Notes under the pieces: model-generated
What the model was told of the DNA's origin: nothing
Databases searched by the model: none
Seen by the model: only the letters and a program-made list of their open reading frames with translations
Made by a program: the position numbers and the translations under genes
Shown: in pieces, positions 25,689-34,217 of the stretch
Numbering within the stretch: position 1 is the stretch's first letter
How the letters are laid out: every line of letters begins with the position of its first letter
NCBI GenBank assembly: GCA_035509275.1
Contig: DATJLU010000036.1
Location: 1-64,000 of the forward strand
DNA from: DAHUYF01 sp035509275
GTDB lineage: Bacteria; Pseudomonadota; Alphaproteobacteria; ATCC43930; CGMCC-115725
Length of the DNA: 64,000 nucleotides
Direction of reading: 5' to 3'

Positions 25689-26630
25689 ATGAGTGATACG
25701 ATTCCACGGACTCTGGCGTCGGGCAATACCGCGGCGGCGATCGGACGCCCGGGCAGCCTTTACCGCATGTCGCGGCAACGCTCGACCGTCGCTTTCCTCT
25801 TCGCGCTGCCTCTCCTCGTCGTCATCGGCGGACTCATTGTCTATCCCGGCTTTTACGCGGTCTATCTGTCGACGCTCAACACGCGGATGAACAGGTTCAT
25901 CGGCTTAGGCAATTACACATTCCTGTTCAGCCGCGACACGTTTTGGATGGTGGTGGAGCAGACTTGCCTCTTTGCCATCACTGCCGTGATCTTCAAGGCG
26001 CTCATCGGCATCGTCACCGCGCACCTCGTCAACAATCTGCCGAGCAAAGGCCAACGCAAGTGGCGCGGGATGCTCCTCATTCCCTGGGTCATGCCGCTAT
26101 CGCTCAGCACTCTCGGTTGGCGCTGGCTGCTCGACCCGACCTACAGCGCCTTCAACTGGCTTTTCGCTCAGTTCGGCGGACCGCAGATCGGCTGGCTCAG
26201 TGATCCGATGTGGGCGCGCTTCTCTGCCATTCTGGTCAACGTGTGGTTCGGCGCCCCGTTCTTCCTGATCATGTATCTCGCCGCGCTCAAATCGGTCCCC
26301 GGCGAGCTTTACGAGGCGGCATCGATCGACGGCGCCACCGCTTGGCAAAAGCTCATTCACGTGACGCTGCCGATGATGCGCAACATCATCTCGATCACCA
26401 TACTGTTCTCGCTCATCGTCACTTTCGCCAATTATGACATCGTCAACGTGCTCACCGCGGGCGGTCCGCGCAATATGACTCATGTTATTGCCACCTGGGC
26501 CTTCCAACTCGGCATCGCAAGCGGCGACATCCCGCTGGGCGCTTCGGTGTCGCTCTTCATGTTCCCGATTCTGGGCATCTGCGCGATTTTCATCCTGCGC
26601 GGTGTGCGCCGGCGCGGAAAGGAGATTTGA
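25689..26630 (+). CDS. Sugar-type ABC transporter permease 1
   Basis: A 313-residue inner-membrane permease (MalF/UgpA type) with six predicted helices and the cytoplasmic EAA loop EAASIDGATAWQKLIHVTLP, which contacts the ATPase. The start has GGGAG upstream. The stop overlaps the next start by one base (TGATG). Confidence 0.93.
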   Translation: MSDTIPRTLASGNTAAAIGRPGSLYRMSRQRSTVAFLFALPLLVVIGGLIVYPGFYAVYLSTLNTRMNRFIGLGNYTFLFSRDTFWMVVEQTCLFAITAVIFKALIGIVTAHLVNNLPSKGQRKWRGMLLIPWVMPLSLSTLGWRWLLDPTYSAFNWLFAQFGGPQIGWLSDPMWARFSAILVNVWFGAPFFLIMYLAALKSVPGELYEAASIDGATAWQKLIHVTLPMMRNIISITILFSLIVTFANYDIVNVLTAGGPRNMTHVIATWAFQLGIASGDIPLGASVSLFMFPILGICAIFILRGVRRRGKEI

Positions 26631-27520
26631 TGACCGCGATCACCGCCGATACCGCAGCTGTCGTCAAAGGCGGCAGCCTGCGCCGCAATCGGCGCTGGGC
26701 GCTTATCACCTCCTATGTCTGCCTCGCGCTCTTCGCCATCTTCTTCCTGACGCCGCCCTTCTATGCTCTGGTCACCGCAACCAAGAGCACCGAAGAGATC
26801 TCGAACCAGAATACCATTCCCTGGCTGCCGTCGATGTCGCCGACGCTGTCCAACCTCGAGACTCTGTGGACGCAGACGGACTTCCCGATCTATCTCAAGA
26901 ACAGCGCCATCGTGACGGTCTGCGTCGTGGCGATCACCATGGTAATTGCCGTGCCGGCGGCATTCTCGCTCGGGCGGATGAAGTTCTGGGGCTCCGGGAT
27001 TCTTGCCACAGGTGTGTTCCTCACTTATCTCGTTCCCGACACTTTGCTCTTCCTGCCGCTGTTCAAGGTCGTCGGGTCGTTCGGGCTGCTCAATTCCTAT
27101 TGGGGCCTGGTTCTCGTCTATCCGACACTGACGGTCCCATTCTGCACCTGGATCATGATCGGCTATTTCCAGAGCATTCCCAAGGAGCTCGATGAAGCGG
27201 CGCTGATCGACGGCGCGAATCACCTGCAGATGCTGTTCAAGATCTTCATTCCGGTGGCGCTGCCCGGGCTCATCGCCGCCACGATCTTCGCTTTCACCGC
27301 CTGCTGGGCGGAGTTCGTTTATCCGATGGCTTTCATCTTCACCTCCAGCCAACAAGTGCTGACCGCCGGAACGATCACGACGCTGGTCAAAGCCGACGTC
27401 TATCAATGGGGCATGATCATGACCGCCCAGTTGATCGCGGCGATGCCGCCCCTCATCCTCTACGCCTTCCTCATGGATTACTACATCGCCGGGCTCACCG
27501 CCGGCGCGACGAAGGGATAA
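26630..27520 (+). CDS. Sugar-type ABC transporter permease 2
   Basis: A 296-residue MalG/UgpE-type permease with six predicted helices. The EAA loop reads DEAALIDGANHLQMLFKIFIPVALP. The ATG at 26630 shares one base with the stop of permease 1, so the two are translationally coupled, as expected for a heterodimeric membrane core. Confidence 0.93.
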   Translation: MTAITADTAAVVKGGSLRRNRRWALITSYVCLALFAIFFLTPPFYALVTATKSTEEISNQNTIPWLPSMSPTLSNLETLWTQTDFPIYLKNSAIVTVCVVAITMVIAVPAAFSLGRMKFWGSGILATGVFLTYLVPDTLLFLPLFKVVGSFGLLNSYWGLVLVYPTLTVPFCTWIMIGYFQSIPKELDEAALIDGANHLQMLFKIFIPVALPGLIAATIFAFTACWAEFVYPMAFIFTSSQQVLTAGTITTLVKADVYQWGMIMTAQLIAAMPPLILYAFLMDYYIAGLTAGATKG

Positions 27521-27525
27521 GCGCC

Positions 27526-28662
27526 ATGGCACAAGTGACGCTCAACAAGGTTGTCAAGAAGTTCGACCAAACCGAGGCGGTGCGCGGCATCGATCTCGAC
27601 ATCGCTGACCAGGAGTTCGTCGTGTTGGTCGGGCCGTCCGGCTGCGGCAAGAGCACCACGCTGCGTATGATCGCGGGCCTGGAGGAAACCACGGCCGGCG
27701 AGATCGTGATCGGCGGACAGATCGTCAACGATCTGCCGCCCAAGGATCGCGACATCGCCATGGTGTTTCAGAACTATGCCCTCTACCCGCACATGACCGT
27801 CTTCGAGAACATGTCTTTCGGCCTTCGGCTGAAGAAGTTCCCGAAAGCAGAGATCAAGCAGCGCGTCGAGCGCGCCGCGCGTATCCTCGACATCACCGAG
27901 CTGCTCGAGCGCCGGCCGCGCCAGCTGTCGGGCGGTCAGCGCCAGCGCGTCGCCATGGGCCGCGCCATCGTGCGCAATCCCAAGGTCTTTCTGTTCGACG
28001 AGCCGCTGTCAAACCTCGATGCCAAGCTGCGCGTGCAGATGCGCACCGAGATCAAAAAGGTGCACCAGCAGGTCCGCACCACGACGGTCTATGTCACGCA
28101 TGATCAGGTGGAGGCCATGACGCTGGCCGACCGGGTCGTGGTGATGAATGGGGGCCTCATCGAACAGATCGGCACGCCGCACGAGCTTTACCACGCGCCG
28201 AAGACGCGGTTCGTTGCGGGGTTCATCGGCTCGCCGGCGATGAACTTCCTGCCCTGTCGGCTGATCGAGCATTCGGGAGCGCTTTCGGCGCAGATGGGCG
28301 GCGGCCTCACGCTGCCCGTCCCCGCCGAGCGCAACGCCGCCTATCGGCCTCATCTCAATCGAGACCTGCTCTTCGGCATCCGCCCCGAGCACGTCACCGA
28401 GACGCGTTCCTACGGCGCCGGCGCCGAGTTCACCATGCCGGTCGACGTCGTCGAGCCCATGGGCATGGAAACCATGGTCTACTTCGTCGTCGATGGCGCC
28501 GAGGTGTGCGCTCGTGTGAGCCCTGAAGCGGCACTGCAGCCCGGCGAACGCATGCGCTTCATGGCCGACATGCGCCACATGCACCTGATCGACCCTGAAA
28601 ACGACGGGGTGATCGAGGTGCCAGCGTCGGCGCGCGTCAACGGCGCTGCCACCGCGGCTTAG
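27526..28662 (+). CDS. ABC transporter ATP-binding protein (MalK/UgpC type)
   Basis: A 378-residue ATPase with Walker A GPSGCGKST, Q-loop QNYALYPHM, signature LSGGQRQRVAMGRAI, Walker B VFLFDEPLSNLDA and H-loop VYVTHDQ. The C-terminal TOBE/OB-like region (about 240-370, FGIRPEHV) marks the MalK/UgpC subfamily, which serves sugar and glycerol-phosphate importers. It starts five bases after permease 2 and ends inside a palindrome shared with the convergent gene. Confidence 0.94.
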   Translation: MAQVTLNKVVKKFDQTEAVRGIDLDIADQEFVVLVGPSGCGKSTTLRMIAGLEETTAGEIVIGGQIVNDLPPKDRDIAMVFQNYALYPHMTVFENMSFGLRLKKFPKAEIKQRVERAARILDITELLERRPRQLSGGQRQRVAMGRAIVRNPKVFLFDEPLSNLDAKLRVQMRTEIKKVHQQVRTTTVYVTHDQVEAMTLADRVVVMNGGLIEQIGTPHELYHAPKTRFVAGFIGSPAMNFLPCRLIEHSGALSAQMGGGLTLPVPAERNAAYRPHLNRDLLFGIRPEHVTETRSYGAGAEFTMPVDVVEPMGMETMVYFVVDGAEVCARVSPEAALQPGERMRFMADMRHMHLIDPENDGVIEVPASARVNGAATAA

Positions 28663-28676
28663 GCGCGAAGCGCCTA
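28660..28676. terminator. Palindrome containing both convergent stop codons
   Basis: TAGGCGC-GAA-GCGCCTA is a perfect 7-bp stem. Its outer TAG is the stop of the ATPase gene and its outer CTA is the stop (TAG on the minus strand) of the VOC gene. It can fold in transcripts from either direction; without T-runs, its strength as a bidirectional terminator is uncertain. Confidence 0.5.
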
Positions 28677-29621
28677 GCTGCTGATCCGGTTCAGCATCTT
28701 CTCCGGCGGCCGCTCGCCCCATTGCGAGACGAAGCCGTCTTCGGCAGAGATCAAATTGGCGCCGTTTCGCGCATTGAGCCGATCCGTATCGGTCCAGTGC
28801 TCATGCGTGCGGCCCCACGGATCGGCCCAGTAGTCGTAGATCTGGCTGCCGAGCAAGTGGCGGCCAAAGCCCCACATATGCTCATATTTGCCCTTCTGCC
28901 GCAGATGCTCGTGGCCGAGGAAGACGTCGTCGACGTCCAAAACCTCGAAGGAAAGATGGTTCAGCCCGGCTTTCTCATGCTGCAGGCAGAAGAAGGCGTG
29001 ATGGTCGACGTATTCCTCGCCGCGATCGCAGCGGTTGAAGGAGCCGATGATGTGGTCCTTGCTGCCCGCGTAGACATCGTCGGAGCAGATCAGGCCGAGC
29101 GTATCCCGGAACCAGTCCACCGTCTCCCGCAAGCGCGGCGTTCCCATCACACCGTGACCGATCCGCTTCACATGCGCCGCGCCGCGTTGCAGCCTCATCA
29201 GTTCGCCGGGCCGCTTGAGCGCGTCGCTGCCCGTATTCATCAGCTGGCGCGGCACTTGGATCGGCGCCACCGATTCGATCCCGTAAACGACCTCGATCTG
29301 GTAGCCATTGGGCTCCTTGAGGCGAATACGCTTGCCGCCGCCGGGCTCATCGATGCTCTCCACCGCCGAGGCGCCGGGCAGCTTCGCCAAGCGGTCGAGA
29401 TCCTCCTCACTGGCGGCGTCCCAAGCGAGCCCGACGAAACGCGGCTCGCCCAGCTCTGTCACATGGAGGTGATGGACGGGATCGGTCCCCCGCATATAGA
29501 GCGCCTTGCTCGTGCGCGCCGCCCGGACCATGCCGAAATCGGTGAGAAACTCTTCCATCAGGTCGAGATCCGGCGCGCGCAGCCGGCCATAGGCGATGTC
29601 CTTGACCTTGATCGTGGGCAT
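28674..29621 (-). CDS. VOC-superfamily extradiol dioxygenase-like protein
   Basis: A 315-residue protein with two VOC modules (IAYGRLRAPDLDLMEEFLTD, then KRIGHGVMGTPRLRETVDWFRD). Candidate iron ligands are His in RIGHGVM, His in GLNHLSFEV and Glu in WGRTHEHWTD, as in type I extradiol (catechol 2,3-) dioxygenases. The start at 29621 has GGGAGGAA upstream. No other aromatic-ring gene is adjacent, so the substrate is open. It ends convergently with the sugar ABC operon. Confidence 0.87.
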   Translation of the reverse strand: MPTIKVKDIAYGRLRAPDLDLMEEFLTDFGMVRAARTSKALYMRGTDPVHHLHVTELGEPRFVGLAWDAASEEDLDRLAKLPGASAVESIDEPGGGKRIRLKEPNGYQIEVVYGIESVAPIQVPRQLMNTGSDALKRPGELMRLQRGAAHVKRIGHGVMGTPRLRETVDWFRDTLGLICSDDVYAGSKDHIIGSFNRCDRGEEYVDHHAFFCLQHEKAGLNHLSFEVLDVDDVFLGHEHLRQKGKYEHMWGFGRHLLGSQIYDYWADPWGRTHEHWTDTDRLNARNGANLISAEDGFVSQWGERPPEKMLNRISS

Positions 29622-29696
29622 TTGTTCCTCCCTGAAGCGGCGAAGCCCCTGGGACGAGTATGACGCCGGCGCCCGCCAGGGCAAGCCTTACAGGCG

Positions 29697-30872
29697 TCAG
29701 CCGGCGAATGGCCGGAAATGCTTGGCCAGCGCCAGACCTTGATTTTGGTAGTTGGATTTGATGCTGACGCCATAAACGCGATCGGGATGCCCGGCCATTC
29801 GTTCATAGCGCAGCCAGGCGACCGTCTGGCCATGCTCAAGCATGAACGGGACTTCGTGTGAACGCACCTCCAGCACCGCGCGGCTGCCGCCGGCACGCCC
29901 GTTCCAGCCGAAGCCGGGATCGAAGAACCCCGCATAATGCACGCGATATTCGCCGGAGCGGGTGTAGTAAGGCACCATCTCCGCCGCAAGGTCGGGTGGC
30001 ACCCCCACCTCCTCGGCGGTGGCAAGAATGTAAAACTCGTCCGGGTCGAGGATCAGCGTTGCCTCGCGGTGATAGGTTATGCGCTCCCAATAGTCATGCG
30101 GGTCGTAGGCGCCGAGCGCGTCGATATCGATCTTGTCGGTATGCTTCTTGGCGCGATAGCCGATGACGCTGCCCTGACCCTGGCCTTTGAGGTCGATGGT
30201 CACGGGCACGAGATTGTCTCTGATCTGATGGCGTGCGCCGTCCGCGCGCACGAGCTGGCCTTCGTCATAGAGGCGATGCAGCTCGCTCACGGCGATGATC
30301 GGATTACCGCGCTGGAAGCGCAGCTGATTGAGCCGCGAGCCCTGGCGCGCGACGATGCTGAAGGTTTGCGGAGCGATCTCGAGGTAAAGGGGGCCTTCAT
30401 AGCCGCGCTCGATCTGATCGAACGCGGTGCCGCGGTCGGTGATGAGGCGCGTGAGCACATCGAGGCGGCCCGTCGAACTCTTCGGGTTGGCAAAGCCCAT
30501 GACGCCGCCGCTGAGACGCACTCTCTCCATCAGCGGCACGACATAGACGCAGCCGCGCTCGAGCACCGCGCCTTCGGCAAGGTCGAGGGGATATCCGCCC
30601 ATCTCCTTGACCTTGTCCATGACGCTGGCTTCGGCGCCCGGCAGAAAGCTCGCCCGCACGCGGTAGGCATGATGGCCGAGACGCAGGTCCATGCTCGCCG
30701 GCTGGATCTGTGCCGGTTCGATCTCGGGTGCGGCGGTGATCTCGCGGGCGCGGATCATCGCCATGATTGCCTGATAGGGCAGCACGCCGGTGCCCATCCG
30801 CTGGGCGAGCCCGGCCGAGCCTGTATCCGCCGACGCAAGCACCGAGGGCGCCATGCCGAGGCTTTCCGTCAT
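29697..30872 (-). CDS. dcd: 2'-deoxycytidine 5'-triphosphate deaminase (long, two-domain type)
   Basis: A 391-residue member of PF06559, the long dCTP deaminase found in alphaproteobacteria, in which two dUTPase-fold copies lie in one chain. It turns dCTP to dUTP for thymidylate synthesis. Typical stretches: QPASMDLRLGHHAYRVRASFLPG, GFANPKSSTGRLDVLTRLITDRG (catalytic region) and, in the second half, HYAGFFDPGFGWNGRAGGSRAVLEVRS. ATG 30872 is taken as the start; ATG 30854 is an alternative. The upstream region has a palindrome and DnaA-box-like 9-mers. Confidence 0.92.
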   Translation of the reverse strand: MTESLGMAPSVLASADTGSAGLAQRMGTGVLPYQAIMAMIRAREITAAPEIEPAQIQPASMDLRLGHHAYRVRASFLPGAEASVMDKVKEMGGYPLDLAEGAVLERGCVYVVPLMERVRLSGGVMGFANPKSSTGRLDVLTRLITDRGTAFDQIERGYEGPLYLEIAPQTFSIVARQGSRLNQLRFQRGNPIIAVSELHRLYDEGQLVRADGARHQIRDNLVPVTIDLKGQGQGSVIGYRAKKHTDKIDIDALGAYDPHDYWERITYHREATLILDPDEFYILATAEEVGVPPDLAAEMVPYYTRSGEYRVHYAGFFDPGFGWNGRAGGSRAVLEVRSHEVPFMLEHGQTVAWLRYERMAGHPDRVYGVSIKSNYQNQGLALAKHFRPFAG

Positions 30873-31008
30873 TGTGTCTGTTGTCCTCGCGATGTGAGGC
30901 GGATGGTGCAACGGATCGCAGGCGCGATCAAATGATTACCATTCAGATTCAATCCCCCGCCTCCACCAGTCCGAGCCTTTTTCTAGGGCTTTGAAATGAC
31001 ACGATATT

Positions 31009-31031
31009 GGGGATTATCCCCGTTATCCACA
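31009..31031. promoter_or_regulatory. Palindrome and two abutting DnaA-box-like 9-mers upstream of dcd
   Basis: GGGGATTATCCCC (31009-31021) is a perfect 13-bp palindrome. Overlapping it are two directly abutting 9-mers: TTATCCCCG (31014-31022) and TTATCCACA (31023-31031), the latter identical to the DnaA consensus. The site lies about 140 bases upstream of dcd and just beyond the dnaE2 stop. Only two boxes and no AT-rich unwinding region are seen, so a regulatory site is likelier than an origin. Confidence 0.5.
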
Positions 31032-31067
31032 GACAGGTGGTAGTGAGCAATGGTGGACAAACTGCGC

Positions 31068-34000
31068 TTATCGGAAGTCGCGGCTCTCGATGCGGAGCTC
31101 GACGGGCGCGCTGAGGCCGGGATCGCCGAGCCGACGCAGCAGCGGCGAAAGATCGGTAAGACGGCCAGCGACGACATGGATGACTTCGCCCTCGCGCTGC
31201 AGGCGGCCGGTGACTTCGACCAGCTTGGCGCCCATGACGATCGAACGGAAGCGCTCGAACACCTTGCGCCAGACGACGATATTGGCGATGCCGGTCTCAT
31301 CCTCGAGCGTCATGAAGATGACGCCGCTCGCCGTCGCCGGCTGCTGACGCACGATGGCAAGCCCGGCGAGCTTGACGAGTCCTGATGGCGGCGCCGTGGT
31401 TAGCTGTGCATTCGGCAGGATGCGGCGCGCCGCGAGCTCCGAGCGCAACAGCGCCAGCGGATGGCGTTTCAGAGAGAGGCCGGTGGCGCGATAATCCTCG
31501 ACAACATGCTCGCCCAGGCCCATTGCCGGCAGCGGCGCCGGCGGCTCGGGACTCCCGGCGGCGAGCGGTGCCAGCAAAGGCAGCGGCATCTCCGGCTTGA
31601 CATGCCCAAGCCCTTTCACCGCCCAGAGCGCCTGGCGCCGATCGAGCCCCATCGAGCGAAAGGCATCGGCATCGGCCAGCCGCTCCAGCGCACCGCGGGA
31701 AAGCCCAGTCCGGTGCTGCAGCTCGGCGGGCCAACGGAATGGGGCATGACGTTGCGCCACGAGCTTGTCCCTGATTTCCGTCTCGGCGAGTCCCTTCACT
31801 TGGCAAAAGCCGAGACGGAGCGCACGGCGCCCGCCATCGCCGATGGGCTCGAGCGTGCAATCCCAATTGCTGTGATTGACGTCGACCGGGCGCAGCTCGA
31901 CGCCATGGTTCTGCGCATCGCGCACGATCTGCGCCGGCGCATAAAAGCCCATCGGCTGGCTGTTCAGCAGCGCGCAAGCAAAGACCTCGGGATAAAACCA
32001 TTTGAGCCAGGCCGAGACATAGACGAGGAGCGCAAAGCTCGCGGCGTGCGACAGCGGAAAGCCGTAGTCGCTGAAGCCCTTGATCTGATCGAAGCAGCGC
32101 AGGGCGAAATTTCGCTCGTAATTGTTGGCGACCATGCCGGCGATGAACTTCTTCTCGAAGCGGTCGATATCGCCATTCCGCTTGAACGTCGCCATGGCGC
32201 GGCGCAAGCCGTCGGCCTCGCCGGCGGTGAAACCCGCACCGATCATGGCGATCTTCATCGCCTGCTCCTGAAAGAGCGGGACGCCATAGGTGTGCTTCAG
32301 CACGTCTTCGAGGCCCTTGGGATGGGTGACGGGCTCCAGCCCCATGCGGCGGCGGAGATAGGGATGGACCATGTCGCCCTGAATGGGACCCGGCCGCACG
32401 ATTGCGACCTCGACGACGAGATCGAAGAACTTGCGCGGCTTAAGACGCGGCAGCATGCTCATCTGGGCGCGGCTTTCGACCTGGAAGACGCCAATCGAAT
32501 CGGCATGGCAGAGCATCTCGTAAACCTCTGGCCGCCCTTGAGGCACGGTCGCGAGGGTGTAGCGCTTGCCCTCATGGCGCTCGAGCAAATCGAAAGCGCG
32601 GTGAATGCAGCTCAACATACCGAGACCCAGCACATCGACCTTAAGGATGCCGAGGACGTTGAGATCGTCCTTGTCCCATTCGATGACGGTGCGATCCTCC
32701 ATGGCCGCATTCTCGATCGGCACCAGCTCGTCGAGCCGTCCCTCGGTGATGACGAAGCCGCCGACATGCTGAGAGAGATGACGAGGAAAGCCCATGAGCT
32801 CGCCGGCGAGATCGAGCGCCAGCCGCAAAGTGCGATCCTCGGGATCGAGGCCGGCGCCGCGCACCTGCTCGTCGTCGATGGCGCCGCTGCCCCAACCCCA
32901 GACGGTGCCGGCGAGCGCGGCGGTCACGTCCTCAGAGAGGCCCAGCGCCTTTCCCACTTCGCGGATCGCACCGCGTGAGCGATAGGTGCTCACCACCGCC
33001 GTCATGCCGGCACGATGGCGGCCGTATTTTCTGTAGATATATTGGATCACCTCCTCGCGCTGCTCATGCTCGAAATCGACATCGATATCGGGGGGCTCGT
33101 TGCGCTCGCTGCTGACGAAGCGCTCGAACAGCAGATCGACCGTATTGGGATCGACATCGGTGATGCCAAGACAAAAGCAGACCGCGGAGTTCGCGGCCGA
33201 GCCGCGGCCCTGACAGAGGATATTTTCCTTGCGGGCGTAGCTCATGATGTCGTGAACGGTCAGGAAATAGGAGGCATAGCCGAGCTCGCCGATCAGCCGA
33301 AGCTCATGCTCGACCAGCCGCCGGATCTTCTCGGGCACGCCTTCGGGATAGCGCCACGCCGCGCCTTCAAGAGCGAAACGCTCGAGCTTCATCTGTGGCG
33401 GCGTCCCGTCCTCGCCGGTCTCGTCGGGGTAGTCGTAGCGCAGCTCGTCGAGGCTGAAGCGACAGCGCTCGACGATCTCCAGCGTGCGCGCGACCGCCTC
33501 AGGATGTTGGCGGAAAAGGCGCGCCATCTCCTCCGGCGGCTTCAGATGGCGCTCGGCATGGGCCTCGAGGCGAAAACCTGCCTCGGCCACGGTGCAGCCT
33601 TCGCGGATGCAAGTGACGATGTCCTGCACTCTGCGCCGCCGCGGCGTATGATAGAGAACGTCATTGGTGGCGATGAGCGGCAGATCGGCGCGCCGCGCCA
33701 GCTCCCCCAGCCGGTGCATGCGCCTTGCATCATCGCCGCGATAGAGATGGCTGGCGGCGAGATAAGCGGCATTGCGGCAATCGCCGGCGAGCCGCGCGAG
33801 AAAATCGGCAAAGTCTTCCTGGGGCTCATCGGGCGGCAGCGCAACGAGAATCTGCCCCGCGCCATGCTCGAGAAGATCGGCATAGGCCAGGCAGCATTCG
33901 CCCTTTTCGGCACGCCTTTTTCCCAAGCTCAAGAGGCGGGAGAGGCGGCCATAGGCAGCGCGGCCGGTGGGAAAGCAAAGCAGGCTCGGCGCATCGGTGA

Positions 34001-34217
34001 GATCGAGGCGACAGCCGACGATGAGGCGAAAGCCGAGCTCTTGGGCAGCGCTGTGCGCACGGACGATCCCGGCGAAGGTGTTGCGGTCGGTGATGGCGAC
34101 AGCGTGCTGGCCAAGTTCCTGCGCGCGCAACACCAGCTCGGCCGGATGCGAGGCGCCGCGCAGGAAGGAGAAATTGCTGGTGACCTGCAGCTCGGCATAG
34201 GGAATCCCCTTCGTCAT
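31068..34217 (-). CDS. dnaE2: Error-prone DNA polymerase III alpha subunit DnaE2 (ImuC)
   Basis: A 1049-residue translesion polymerase, about 100 residues shorter than replicative DnaE1. An N-terminal PHP domain (YAELQVTSNFSFLRGASHP), the palm with catalytic aspartates in PDIDVDFEH (about 375-382), finger and HhH regions (LSHAASFALLVYVSAWLKWFYP), and a C-terminal OB fold (VKLAGLAIVRQQP) are in order. It acts with ImuB in SOS mutagenesis. Its start overlaps the imuB stop by four bases (ATGA). Last gene of the SOS cassette. Confidence 0.96.
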   Translation of the reverse strand: MTKGIPYAELQVTSNFSFLRGASHPAELVLRAQELGQHAVAITDRNTFAGIVRAHSAAQELGFRLIVGCRLDLTDAPSLLCFPTGRAAYGRLSRLLSLGKRRAEKGECCLAYADLLEHGAGQILVALPPDEPQEDFADFLARLAGDCRNAAYLAASHLYRGDDARRMHRLGELARRADLPLIATNDVLYHTPRRRRVQDIVTCIREGCTVAEAGFRLEAHAERHLKPPEEMARLFRQHPEAVARTLEIVERCRFSLDELRYDYPDETGEDGTPPQMKLERFALEGAAWRYPEGVPEKIRRLVEHELRLIGELGYASYFLTVHDIMSYARKENILCQGRGSAANSAVCFCLGITDVDPNTVDLLFERFVSSERNEPPDIDVDFEHEQREEVIQYIYRKYGRHRAGMTAVVSTYRSRGAIREVGKALGLSEDVTAALAGTVWGWGSGAIDDEQVRGAGLDPEDRTLRLALDLAGELMGFPRHLSQHVGGFVITEGRLDELVPIENAAMEDRTVIEWDKDDLNVLGILKVDVLGLGMLSCIHRAFDLLERHEGKRYTLATVPQGRPEVYEMLCHADSIGVFQVESRAQMSMLPRLKPRKFFDLVVEVAIVRPGPIQGDMVHPYLRRRMGLEPVTHPKGLEDVLKHTYGVPLFQEQAMKIAMIGAGFTAGEADGLRRAMATFKRNGDIDRFEKKFIAGMVANNYERNFALRCFDQIKGFSDYGFPLSHAASFALLVYVSAWLKWFYPEVFACALLNSQPMGFYAPAQIVRDAQNHGVELRPVDVNHSNWDCTLEPIGDGGRRALRLGFCQVKGLAETEIRDKLVAQRHAPFRWPAELQHRTGLSRGALERLADADAFRSMGLDRRQALWAVKGLGHVKPEMPLPLLAPLAAGSPEPPAPLPAMGLGEHVVEDYRATGLSLKRHPLALLRSELAARRILPNAQLTTAPPSGLVKLAGLAIVRQQPATASGVIFMTLEDETGIANIVVWRKVFERFRSIVMGAKLVEVTGRLQREGEVIHVVAGRLTDLSPLLRRLGDPGLSAPVELRIESRDFR

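Noticed and set aside
31009..31031. Replication origin suggested by DnaA boxes
   Set aside because: Only two boxes are seen, with no AT-rich unwinding element and none of the usual origin neighbours (hemE, dnaA, parAB, rpmH).
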